DNA from: Epithemia pelagica
Taxonomy: Eukaryota; Bacillariophyta; Bacillariophyceae; Surirellales; Surirellaceae
Direction of reading: 5' to 3'
Assembly: GCA_946965045.2 (NCBI GenBank)
Contig: OX337234.1
Coordinates: 3,782,001 to 3,846,000 of the forward strand
DNA length: 64,000 nucleotides
In this document: piece by piece, positions 47,615 to 57,043 of the stretch
How positions within the stretch are numbered: the first letter of the stretch is position 1
Layout of the letters: each line of letters starts with the position of its first letter
Notes under the pieces: model-generated
The model's input: only the letters and a program-made list of their open reading frames with translations
What the model was told of the DNA's origin: nothing
Database searches by the model: none
Translations under genes and position numbers: made by a program

Positions 47615-48994
47615 ATGAAGGTAGCTACGAGTATAGAATATAGAACCATGATGTCCTGGTTGACTTTGATGCGCCGCACAGTGTGTCGTCCAGTGTTCCG
47701 TCGCCTCGTCTTGGTTGGTTTGCTGCTGTATAGTCTGTGGACCCTCGGTTCGTCTTGGTCCACGACGACGACGACGACGACGACGACGACAACGAGCTGC
47801 CGGTGCGATACTTCATTCCACGAACCACAAGCACCACCACCACAACAAGGCCAAACTACTCCCCCCTTGGAGACACGAATACCACTCTCCAATGTATCGC
47901 GAATTTATTTGCTCGGCGAACGCAATTCGGGTACCTCGTATGTGGAACATGCATTGTTTGGAGCCTTTCGAGCCTATAGCCGTTGGCCCGTCGCCCCGGA
48001 CTTGCTGCCGCCCCGGGTGGTCCACCACAACCAGACCACCACGCAGCCACCCACAACAGGCCACAACCACCGTCCACCGGGGACAACGCGTTTCCGAGTG
48101 ATTGGAACGGGGACACGTCTCCAAGGGGTTGGTACGGGGACACCCCAAACGAACAAAAACCTGCCGTTTCCCTTTGCCATGGACATTCCCGTGTTGGAAT
48201 TCAAGCACATGTTTCGACAATCTTTGTTGAATGAGACGGAATATCAAACCTTGGTCCAGCACTTTCGCGGCAATCACAACCACCAAAAGCCAAGGAGTGG
48301 TCGAGCTCTCTTTGTCTTGGTCGTACGGAGTCCGTGTGAATGGGCCGATGGCATGCGACGAAAACCCTGGCATTTGTGTCCCACCCAGCGCTTTCGGTCC
48401 CATAAGAACAATACCAACAAGAGCGACTCTATGGAGAATGACTTGTGTCATGGATCACCCTATATTAGTATGGAAGCACAGCGAGAAACGCAAGCCATGT
48501 CCTTGCACGACTTTTCCCGTCAACCCTGGAGAGAATTTCCCTTTCGCCAGGGGCTTTCCAGGAATCACCAGCAGAGTCAAGGCTTTGACCACATTTTTCA
48601 GTTGCGAACCTTGAAATTGCAACTCATGGTGCAAGTCATTCAAGCGGCTCAACAAGCCGTCACGTCGTTTCATCCACACCAACCAATTCCCCTGCCCATT
48701 GTCTTGATTCATTTGCCAGATTTTGAAGCCGCTCCTCATCGAGCCATTGTGCAAATGGCGCAACGACATGGTTTGACACTGGAACCCTCCTATCGACCCC
48801 TGCCACCGACCTCGCATGCCTTGCATCAGTCTCTGTGTATTCCCCCCGCCATGGCGGAATGGATTCATGGTACTCACAACCACAACCACAAGAAGAACAT
48901 GGTGGTCAATTGGACCTTGGAACAAGAACACTTTGGATTTGTTCCATCCCAAGAGTGTCAACCCTGTGCCACGACGACCACTGGACACTCCTAA
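47615..48994 (+). CDS. Sulfotransferase-like type II membrane protein, 459 aa
   Basis: The ATG at 47615 is chosen; a second in-frame pair at 47648-47653 would give 448 residues. A short cytoplasmic part, a transmembrane helix (RRLVLVGLLLYSLWTLGSSW, residues ~30-48) and a poly-Thr tract made by (ACG)n define a Golgi-type stalk. RIYLLGERNSGTSYVEHALF at about 96-115 matches the 5'-phosphosulfate loop of PAPS sulfotransferases. FVLVVRSPCEWADGM at about 232-246 matches the 3'-phosphate site (R and S). N-glycosylation sequons and Cys/His-rich tracts lie in the luminal part. It would transfer sulfate from PAPS to a glycan or protein in the Golgi; the substrate is unknown. Two fucosyltransferase-like genes lie within 7 kb. 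Confidence 0.75.
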   Translation: MKVATSIEYRTMMSWLTLMRRTVCRPVFRRLVLVGLLLYSLWTLGSSWSTTTTTTTTTTTSCRCDTSFHEPQAPPPQQGQTTPPLETRIPLSNVSRIYLLGERNSGTSYVEHALFGAFRAYSRWPVAPDLLPPRVVHHNQTTTQPPTTGHNHRPPGTTRFRVIGTGTRLQGVGTGTPQTNKNLPFPFAMDIPVLEFKHMFRQSLLNETEYQTLVQHFRGNHNHQKPRSGRALFVLVVRSPCEWADGMRRKPWHLCPTQRFRSHKNNTNKSDSMENDLCHGSPYISMEAQRETQAMSLHDFSRQPWREFPFRQGLSRNHQQSQGFDHIFQLRTLKLQLMVQVIQAAQQAVTSFHPHQPIPLPIVLIHLPDFEAAPHRAIVQMAQRHGLTLEPSYRPLPPTSHALHQSLCIPPAMAEWIHGTHNHNHKKNMVVNWTLEQEHFGFVPSQECQPCATTTTGHS

Positions 48995-49340
48995 TATTAT
49001 TATTGCGAGAAATAGACACGTGGGTTTTTTTTTGTATCCCTCCGAGAACACTTGGCGAAACATCGAAACGTCACCAAGGCCGCCGCCGCGCCGCTCATTG
49101 AGGTTCGGAAGCACAAACCAAGGAAAACAGACTTGGACATTTGCAACCATGGCGTCGACATGCAAAAGAGTTGGTCATTCCGGACTGGATATCCTTTACC
49201 GCCGACATGGCCAATCAGTTTGAAAATGTACGGCCCGTTATGACGGGTCCGACGGCACAGTTTATATGTGTTGAACAAGAATGCCAATCCGAAACAATGG
49301 GAAGCAGCCTTTTGTACGGTCGATGGGCAACGATGCTTTC
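48995..49340 (+). pseudogene. Relic stretch containing an NDUFB9 exon-2 fragment
   Basis: 49046-49105 encodes REHLAKHRNVTKAAAAPLIE, matching RERFDKNRNVTKAAAARLIE of NDUFB9 at the end of its exon 2, including the GAG-GT junction. The NDUFB9 intron and exon 3 do not follow. Instead an unrelated protein-like stretch appears (ELVIPDWISFTADMANQF). The fragment lacks any start and is best seen as a duplicated scrap. Confidence 0.6.
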
Positions 49341-50798
49341 TCACAGGTCAGACTCCGATTTGTCGTTCCTCTCTTTGCTTTCATCATCATTATTCTTCTC
49401 TTCGCTTTCGCTCGCCTCTGGCTTGACATCCAAGTCCAGTTCTTCCTCTTGTTCATTCTCATTCTTCTCCTTCAAGAGCATGGCCACGGTTTCAAAATCA
49501 GCAACACTCTGATCCAGAGCCGACTCAAACGACAAGAATGTGAAGGCCATTCCTTTGGAACTGGAACACCATACTTTGTTTCTAGATTGTTTCCATCAGA
49601 GCTTGTCTTTGTTGTGCCGATCCTTATACTACGCCAACCATTGATCAGTATCATGGTCGCCATCTTGCGGGGAACCAGGCAAGGCGACTTGGTAGTACTC
49701 CAACAGCTAGGCGACTCGTGTCGCGCTTCCACACAGATTCTTCCCAGTATGATTTACAAAACAAGAATCCACCAACGAATAGAATCGCAAAAAGGCTATA
49801 GCCAACCATTGTACTCATGGAGACGACCGCGTGCAGTCTTGACCGCCGGTACAACCGACTCTTGCTCACCTGGTCCCCATCCAGTCCTAAGTCCAAGACA
49901 AACTCAATTCCAACGTCGTTTCCTCACAAGCCATCTTTTTTCTTCTTCGTCATCTTTAATTTCTCCTTTAGCCGTTTCGTGAATTTGTGTATCCAACATC
50001 ACCAAAGGTAACCAAAGGTGCCAACGGGTTGCCAACCGGATGCGACGGACCATCTCGGCTGTATTTTTGAAAACTTTGGACTGTGAAGTCCAGGGCAGCT
50101 TTTTCACGGTGAGGAATATTTCGTGATGACTCTGCATCCTTGACTGCCTTCCAAAAGGCCTCGTCTTCTTCATGATCCTGATTGTATACAGTAGTCTCGG
50201 CATCTTTTTCTTTGGCAACACACGATCGCCGCTTATGAACGACGCATTCTGATGCTTTGAATTCCATCGAATACGGCCCTGCCGGTAAACGTCTATCAAA
50301 GTTGAAAATGACTTTGATTCGTTTGTCCACTGCACCAGTTCCTTCTTGGAGTTGCTGAAAGATTTTGGTCTGGTGCTTTTTTCGTTGTTCTGGCGTGTAG
50401 TATCGTGCCACGCCTGCTGTGGCAACCGTCGCCACCGACTGAACTCGTACTGGCAAATTGTTCTTGTTGTCCCGTCCGGACCGACTACCAACACGTCCCA
50501 GGGCAACACCTCCCAACAAAGCGCAACCTTTGGGGACGGCTTCCGGAGAAGGAGACAAGGCAGGTACCTTTTGCAGCCAGGATGCTAGGGAAGACGACGA
50601 GTCTTTGAGCCCTGTGGTCAAGGCCTGATGCAAGGCATCTTGCTCGGGCGAAGATCCATATGACAAAACTACCGCTGGACCATCCGAATCAGGTGCGACA
50701 GTATCCAGAATATGTTCCAGCTCTTTCAAGCAAGATTCTAACAAGATGTATGGTTTGTCCTCTTGGTTTGAGACAAGTCGACTCACATGTGCAACCAT
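49341..50798 (-). pseudogene. Multiply frameshifted gene, possibly Hsp70/actin-like ATPase fold with a C-terminal membrane helix
   Basis: Collinear minus-strand frames succeed one another: 50798-49968, then 49990-49904, then about 49905-49651, then 49550-49341. Each has protein-like composition, but they lie in different phases. The first includes VVLSYGSSPEQDALHQAL and EAVPKGCALLGGVALGRV, vaguely like the end of an Hsp70 nucleotide-binding domain, and IFNFDRRLPAGPYSMEFK. The third has a hydrophobic helix (MVGYSLFAILFVGGFLF). The last is a highly acidic tail (EEELDLDVKPEASESEEK). Introns could bridge some shifts, but no clear GT-AG pairs were seen at the breaks. The Hsp70 resemblance is weak and the family call tentative. 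Confidence 0.4.
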
Positions 50799-50960
50799 AT
50801 TCCCAGTCCCAAGGACTCCTCACAGCACATAAGTATCGTATCATGGCAGTACCAAACACGATGAGAGTGTGATCGTTCATCTGATCATGACACTTTTGTC
50901 AGTCACAAACTAGAAATTTCTGGAAGCGTTGTGGGCGTGGCGGTTGCTTCCAGAGTTTGT

Positions 50961-51686
50961 GATGGCGGCACAAATGTATGAACTCTATACTACAATTGGA
51001 CTTTTAATAGTATGAATACACGAACTACAAACTGTCCCGTAGGAGGGAGTCTCAGTAGTCAACGCCGCAACACAGAACGAGTGAGACTGCGTCTCTCAAA
51101 ATCATCGTGCTGCAACAGCGTACACTAGGACGCATCTACTAGGAATAGTTGGAAACTGCGTCCTTAGGGATAAATTTTGACTTGATACCTTGCCCTTTCT
51201 GTCGCCTGAACGAGTCCAAATCGATCAGAAGGCAGTCATGTTGGTTGTTTTATTGGTCACCACAACACTCACCCTTGGTTGTTGAAAGTGGTTGTTTGGT
51301 ATGGACATGGCATGAATCGAAAAGAACGAAACGGAGATCCTCCATTATCACAACGTGTTTGCTCCTAGACAGCCGAATGTGACCAAATGCGACGACGAAT
51401 AGTGAATGTTGTTGCATACGTGGCCGAACGGTATCAGCTACAAAGAAATCATTGCACAGAGTCTTCGTATGAAAAACTCTAAGCAAATCCGAACGGATGA
51501 AATCACAAAAGTGACAGTTGAGGAGGAAAAGCTTGAAGCTACCGTTGGCTGTTTTTCAATAGGATCGATCATGGTAAATGGTCCCGTTGTTGTCGAACAT
51601 CAACTGAGCCAATTGGTTCGACACAGAGATACAATGCCTTGGGTCGTTCTCGCATCCACCATGCACCGACTGGAGGTTATCGCCCA
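50961..51686 (+). repeat. Direct repeat R, copy 1
   Basis: Starts at GATGGCGGCACAAATGTATG and ends at GGTTATCGCCC. It is near-identical to 56313-57043, which has a short insertion (ACACATGACGCGCC) near 56870. No inverted ends or target duplication were recognised. 50799-52145 otherwise has no called gene. A frame continuing past the repeat (51639-51821, GYRPRWMPMFDWVSHEW) is slightly protein-like and may be a relic. Confidence 0.9.
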
Positions 51687-52145
51687 CGTTGGATGCCCAT
51701 GTTTGATTGGGTGTCTCACGAATGGCAAGTTGTTCTTCTCAGCAATGGCTGGCTATCTTGTAACGACTGTGCTGAAGTCAGTTTGTTGTCACCAGATGAT
51801 AAACGAAATAATGTGTCATAGATGAGTTTCTATGTGTGCATCTCGCTCGAGTACCATCACTCAGCTACCTTCGTTTGATTTCAAATGGACTCCCCGTTTT
51901 GTTTGTTTCTGTGAAACAAGTGGAACCGTAACGTGTCCACGTTTTTATGCCAAACACCAAGTATCGACAATTCACACCCCGTGTATGCTTCCACATTCTT
52001 TGCAGCCATCATGTCTGCGTTTTCGAGTTGGACCCTTTGATTAACAGTGCCCCTTGTCGACCATGGCATCATGTGCAGTGCATGTTTCAGAATTGTCTTT
52101 TTCGGCCGCCATGTGTGTGTGTGTGTGTTTTCTATGGCGAACGTG

Positions 52146-53756
52146 TCAGTTACTAATAGAAGCTTGCTCTTTCTCCGAAGAACGAGTTCCATTCTTGCGC
52201 TCGCCAGACAGTGCACACACCGTTTCACGGACCCTTTGTTTCAACGAACCCTGCTTGCCAATTCCATCTCCTTTCAACAAAAAGAAGCGCTCTATTGTTG
52301 CAGTGCTGTTCGCAAGAATGGGTTGGTCCAACATGTGTTTGTAGGCCGTTTGGTTGGATTGTAGATGGACAATTTGATCCAGGGAAGGTTGCGGATCTGA
52401 CATATTGTAGTATACAAAGGCATGACGGTTGAAAATATCAAACACTTCTTCCGTACCGTAGTAGATTGGAATACAACCTGCCCAAAAGGCCAGGACAATC
52501 TTTTCGGTTACGTATCCAGGAGTGTATCGTTTGTCTGGAACGAAGCAAAATCGATAATGCTGATACATCTTGTAGTTATTACCCCATTTACTCCTTGGCA
52601 AAGGCCACTGAGTTTCACGGACCAAGGACGCATTCTTGAGGTAACCCCAACACTTGCCTCCCTTGTGGGCCATTTCAGAACGAGCAAGGGGTTGGGGCAA
52701 GTTGGATAGTGTTGCGGTAATTATCGAATCAAACGCCTTTTCCCTTAAGGGGTGACAGTTGCTGTTGGTATAAATGAGAAAGGCCTCTCCGGTGTTGCGA
52801 GGCTTCTTTGAGTGGTCAAACAGTAGTTCTTGTTCCTTTGGTGTTGCAATACTGATAACCATATTGCCATAGAACAGCCGTACGCTGTATTCTGAGTCCG
52901 CTACATATCCCAGATGAAGATTGCGAGGGGGTGGATGGGAAAGAGTCTTTTCTGACCCTCGGGTCGAATGACCATCAGAGGACGACTTGGTGGGCTCGCT
53001 TCTCCACTGGTCTTGTGACGATATGGAGTTGACATATCTATCCCAAACCTCTCCTCCGTAGGCCTCTCCATTGACGTGAAACACCATCCCCGGAAACGAA
53101 TGAAGCATCTGCTGAAGCGATACGCCACAGGGTCCGTTGGTTCCCATGATCAATACATCGTTTTTGGTCGTGTTTTTGAAATTCGATTGAGTCAAGAGGA
53201 TGGTTTCGAGCGAATCCAATTCTGGATAAGTATTCCTGACGACCTCTCGTTGCAAAACGTAGCCACAAACATAAATTTGGGCTGGTATGACAGTTGGCCA
53301 AGGATTGGCTTGGCACATGGGTCCGATGGGCAAGGCCTCTTCATCACTTTGATCCATTCGGGAATTATTTCTGTCCACCCCGAGTTTGCCACTACTTCTC
53401 AAGCTGGTTCCGTTCGCATGGATCCAGAGCATAGGTTCTTTGTGGTGTGTTGGAGTGAGTGAGTTCAAGCAAAGTGATAGAACAATAGCACTCCATACCC
53501 ATTTTCTTCGGGAATTTCGAAATTTACATGTCCAGTCCCGATCAAGCTTATTCTCTTTTCCATTCCATCTCGTCATCTTGTGTGTTATCATTATCACTCT
53601 CAAGAAACAAACATTCAAAATTCGACGACCTACGCAAATTTGCAAAAATGCATAGCGCATGGTTGGGGATGACCTACCTCCAAGTAGGGGTGAGTGGTTG
53701 CATCTGTGTCGTGCTTTTGTTGTGCAAATTCTTACTTTTCGATCACTAATCCTCAT
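52146..53756 (-). CDS. GT10 alpha-1,3-fucosyltransferase-like protein, 536 aa
   Basis: A single open frame starts with an ATG at 53756; the ATG at residue 61 (53576) is an alternative. A short hydrophobic anchor (KWVWSAIVLSLCLNSL, ~85-99) after a basic stretch fits a type II Golgi enzyme. The diagnostic GT10 block is at about residues 400-440: FCFVPDKRYTPGYVTEKI, then VLAFWAGCIPIYYGTEEVFDIFN. This corresponds to the GDP-fucose-binding alpha-1,3-FucT motif (FENS...DYVTEK in animals and plants). The enzyme would move fucose from GDP-fucose to N-acetylglucosamine of glycans, possibly the N-glycan core. It is transcribed away from the GT23-like gene 196 bp upstream, and the two may share control. 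Confidence 0.85.
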   Translation of the reverse strand: MRISDRKVRICTTKARHRCNHSPLLGGRSSPTMRYAFLQICVGRRILNVCFLRVIMITHKMTRWNGKENKLDRDWTCKFRNSRRKWVWSAIVLSLCLNSLTPTHHKEPMLWIHANGTSLRSSGKLGVDRNNSRMDQSDEEALPIGPMCQANPWPTVIPAQIYVCGYVLQREVVRNTYPELDSLETILLTQSNFKNTTKNDVLIMGTNGPCGVSLQQMLHSFPGMVFHVNGEAYGGEVWDRYVNSISSQDQWRSEPTKSSSDGHSTRGSEKTLSHPPPRNLHLGYVADSEYSVRLFYGNMVISIATPKEQELLFDHSKKPRNTGEAFLIYTNSNCHPLREKAFDSIITATLSNLPQPLARSEMAHKGGKCWGYLKNASLVRETQWPLPRSKWGNNYKMYQHYRFCFVPDKRYTPGYVTEKIVLAFWAGCIPIYYGTEEVFDIFNRHAFVYYNMSDPQPSLDQIVHLQSNQTAYKHMLDQPILANSTATIERFFLLKGDGIGKQGSLKQRVRETVCALSGERKNGTRSSEKEQASISN

Positions 53757-53952
53757 GACTCACCCACGCTGGGGGTTATAAGATGACAGATGGGAGTATT
53801 ATACAAAGCTCCTACCAAAATCGGCCACATAGCCTGCCAAATATGGGCCACAATTTCAATAAAAAGGGGGGGGGGTTGTACATTTGAGTCAAAAAAAAGA
53901 GTTGAGACAAACGACTCTCTTTCCGGTTGTTGTGTGCACTCGTTGATTCTCC
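53757..53952. promoter_or_regulatory. Shared intergenic promoter of the GT10 / GT23 pair
   Basis: Only 196 bp separates the two divergent start codons. It holds an AATAAAAAGG element followed by a G10 run at 53866-53875 and an A-rich patch (53888-53897). No known operator was recognised. Confidence 0.4.
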
Positions 53953-55380
53953 ATGTCGCCGCCGATAGAAGAGGTCATCAAGACGCGGTCCAGTCCAACC
54001 AACCGCAATGGGTGTCCCACCCTTTATACCAAAGCTAGGTTGATGGCTTTTGGTGTTATTGTGTTGGTGTTCCTTCTTCAGACCCGTCAGATTGTGAATC
54101 TTCCTCTTTTCATGGGAGCTTCGTCCTTCTCGGGTGCCGTTGCAACCAACAATCCATCTTCTTCACTTGCCACAAATCCACCCACCGGGATGGGGCCGTC
54201 AATTTCTGCAAACATGGCGAATGATACACCTATTGGGGAGGAAGCAAATTTACCGGTTCCTTCTGCTGGTTTGCGCCTAGATTGGACTCAATTGGACCTG
54301 CACTCTCCCATGGCAAAACGAATCGCCGCTCATCAAAGTTCTTGTGACATCCCCGAGGCGATATTTCCATGGCGAAATAAAGCAGCTGGGATTGGCAGTG
54401 ATTTGACCCTGTGGTCCTATGGCATATGCAGAGGCATGCAGCTCGGTCAGCGTCTCATCTCGCCTCGACCGTGGATTCATCGGAGCCAAGTCGGTTGTCC
54501 CATCAACGACAACTCGTCCATGACCTGCTACTTTCCACGATCGGAGGATTTGTGTACCACAGTGAACGAGCAGGCTCTCGCCAAGAAGGGCAACACGAGA
54601 CGTCCTCCACGCTCTCAACTCAGGATTGAACAAGATGGAAGAGTTCGCGACGAATGTTGGTCTTTGCTACAACAGGCAAATCTCACCAAAAAAGATTTTG
54701 TCGGATCGGCCACGGAGTTTTTGTTTTCGAGCGTTTCATCCAGAGTAGTCGACTCTGCCGTTGAGAGGCTCCCACTTGTCTTTCCACCTCATGGCATTGT
54801 GCCGCCCAACATGATTACCGTACACATTCGGTGGGGAGATAAAGGAACAGAAATGGATTTAGTAAGCATTCACTCCTACATTGATGCTTGTCATCAAATT
54901 CTACAACGACGACGACACCAACTACAACGACCAAGAAACCAAGTCGCAGGGTCTCAGGGCACAAACCAGACAAACTTGGCGGACAGCATACCCATTTACA
55001 CCAACCACAGCGGTAGCAGCAAGGACGGAGATCCGGTACACATATTTTTGGCCACTGAAGATCCAACTGCAGTTCAAGCCATGCGTGCAAACATGCCATC
55101 GCATTGGAAATTGTATGTTGATCCCTATGTAGAGGAGTTTTCCCAATATCGTCAAAAGGGGTTCGGTGGGAATGCCCACATGACTAAAGCTCAAAGGGGA
55201 ACGCCTGGATTGGCTGGATTGGCCTCACTCCTGATAGCCATGGAGGCCAATGACTTTGTTCTGACTACGGCAAGCAACTGGAGTCGACTCATGAATGACC
55301 TTCGACGATTCATTGTGCAACAGCACTTTTCAACCACTGTTATTGACTTGCGGCCCAACAATCGTCCTTCGCGCAAATAG
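53953..55380 (+). CDS. GT23 (FUT8-like) alpha-1,6-fucosyltransferase-like protein, 475 aa
   Basis: Open frame from an ATG at 53953. A membrane anchor sits at about residues 31-48 (MAFGVIVLVFLLQTRQIV), followed by a Ser/Thr/Asn-rich stem. Motifs match the FUT8/NodZ fold: ITVHIRWGDKGTEM at ~288-301 (compare VHVRRTDK, the GDP-fucose-binding region), HIFLATEDP at ~375, and LASLLIAMEANDFVLTTASNWSRLMNDLRR at ~423-452 near the C-terminus. It would add fucose to the N-glycan core or a related acceptor. Several Cys in the stem-proximal half suggest disulphides. It pairs head to head with a GT10-like gene. Confidence 0.8.
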   Translation: MSPPIEEVIKTRSSPTNRNGCPTLYTKARLMAFGVIVLVFLLQTRQIVNLPLFMGASSFSGAVATNNPSSSLATNPPTGMGPSISANMANDTPIGEEANLPVPSAGLRLDWTQLDLHSPMAKRIAAHQSSCDIPEAIFPWRNKAAGIGSDLTLWSYGICRGMQLGQRLISPRPWIHRSQVGCPINDNSSMTCYFPRSEDLCTTVNEQALAKKGNTRRPPRSQLRIEQDGRVRDECWSLLQQANLTKKDFVGSATEFLFSSVSSRVVDSAVERLPLVFPPHGIVPPNMITVHIRWGDKGTEMDLVSIHSYIDACHQILQRRRHQLQRPRNQVAGSQGTNQTNLADSIPIYTNHSGSSKDGDPVHIFLATEDPTAVQAMRANMPSHWKLYVDPYVEEFSQYRQKGFGGNAHMTKAQRGTPGLAGLASLLIAMEANDFVLTTASNWSRLMNDLRRFIVQQHFSTTVIDLRPNNRPSRK

Positions 55381-55429
55381 AACTGAGTCTCCTTCAAAAC
55401 GTGCCAACTGTGAGAATATAGTCTCTTGT

Positions 55430-55752
55430 TGCACTCTTCCTCGAGGCGATCCACCCTACAATTTGCCCATGAGCACCAACGGTCCCTGGCGCGAACCGGG
55501 ATTGACGGAACAAGACTATGGCACTGGTCATTTGGCCGTTGCCGCCTCGTTGCTAACTGCTGGATCGGTATTCTTGTCGGGCGGGGACAATTGTGTCTTT
55601 GCGGAACGCTTGGCCAAAAGTCTTTGCGGAACGCTTGGCCAAAACTACGGCCAAGGCCAACTTGCAACAAATAACCATTACGCCCACCTTGTTTGATTGT
55701 CTCAATGGGACACGAATTCGCTTGGATTTTCCCGAAAAAACCTCCAGTGCGC
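55430..55752 (+). pseudogene. Gene fragment of unknown family with a 25-bp tandem duplication
   Basis: Protein-like frame NLPMSTNGPWREPG, EQDYGTGHLAVAASLLTAG, CVFAERLAK up to about 55619. A 25 bp direct duplication (55595-55619 repeated at 55620-55644) then shifts the frame, and the coding-like sequence resumes as AKTTAKANLQQITITPTLFD...IRLDFPEKTS to about 55740. There is no start codon context. The duplication alone would inactivate it. The family was not recognised. Confidence 0.5.
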
Positions 55753-55759
55753 CTACTGG

Positions 55760-56325
55760 GTCCACTTCCACAGAGCGAGCGACAGGGTCCTTCTTGGACC
55801 GTAATAATATAGAGAGGCGCCAAGGCTTTCAAGGCTTTCAAGGCATTCTAGGTAGCACGAGCTCCATCCGCCAGACACCCCGGAGAGGAACAAACGTACA
55901 GCGTTGTTGTTGGAGGAGGAAGAACGGCCGAGGGTGATTCGTTCTTGTCTGTTAGGGTTGGCTTTGTGCGTGGTTGGGGCTGCTTGCCGTTTCGGGTTTG
56001 CGAATGGGAGGGCCGCGATGGAGATGTTGTTGTGGTAGTGGTAGTGGAAGTGGAGGAGGACTTGTCCGGTCCAAGAATGAGGACATGCTGGTTGTGCTAC
56101 CGGGTGGTCCTCGTCGTGCCATGGCAGCAATGCTGGATTCTTGTGAACGATCTCGCCGACTGGGTCGTTGCGAAGGCAATCCAAAAAAGGTACCATCGTC
56201 CGTGCCGCCTTGTTGTGGCCATCCCTTTTGTTGCTTGCCAGTGGTCCAAGAGGACAAGAGGGAACGTGCCGTTTTCTTGTCGTCCGCCTTGTCGCTGTTG
56301 GTTGGGCCCGATGATGGCGGCACAA
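55760..56325 (-). pseudogene. Degenerate copy of the 2Fe-2S/TPR gene
   Basis: On the minus strand it shows, in order, TARSLLSSWTTG, GLPSQRPSRRDRSQESSIAAMARRGPP, HLHRGPPIRK, then LYVCSSPGCLADGARAT followed by a stop, and ITVQEGPCRSLCGSGP in another part of the frame. All are collinear with the gene at 45305-47135. Frameshifts and a stop between the two Cys pairs make it non-functional. It is useful as an outgroup because it preserves the reading frame at the place where the intact gene has two extra bases. It is joined on its 5' side directly to repeat R copy 2. Confidence 0.8.
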
Positions 56326-57043
56326 ATGTATGAACTCTATACTACTATTGGACTTTTAATAGTATGAATACACGAACTACAAACTGTCCCGTAGGAGGGA
56401 GTCTCAGTAGTCAACGCCGCAACACAGAACGAGTGAGACTGCGTCTCTCAAAATCATAGTGCTGCAACAGCGTACACTAGGACGCATCTACTAGGAATAG
56501 TTGGAAACTGCGTCCTTAGGGATAAATATTGACTTGATACCTTGGCCTTTCTGTCGCCTGAACGAGTCCAGATCGATCAGAAAGCACATGTTGGTTGTTT
56601 TATTGGTCACCACAACACTCACCCTTGGTTGTTGAAAGTGGTTGTTTGGTATGGACATGGCATGAATCGAAAAGAACGAAACGGAGATCCTCCATTATCA
56701 CAACGTGTTTGCTCCTAGACAGCCGAATGTGACCAAATGCGACGACGAATAGTGAATGTTGTTGCATACGTGGCCGAACGGTATCAGCAACACAGAAATC
56801 ATTGCACAGAGTCTTCGTATGAAAAACTCTAAGCAAATCCGAACGGATGAAATCACAAAAATGACACATGACGCGCCATGAGGAGGAAAAGCTTGAAGCT
56901 ACCGTTGGCTGTTTTTCAATAGGATCGATCATGGTAAATAGTCCCGTTGTTGTCGAACATCAACTGAGCCAATTGGTTCGACACAGAGATACAATGCCTT
57001 GAGTCGTTCTCGCATCCACCATGCACCGACTGGAGGTTATCGC
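56313..57043 (+). repeat. Direct repeat R, copy 2
   Basis: Second copy of 50961-51686 (see there). The two copies bracket the fucosyltransferase pair and the 2Fe-2S pseudogene. Confidence 0.9.
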
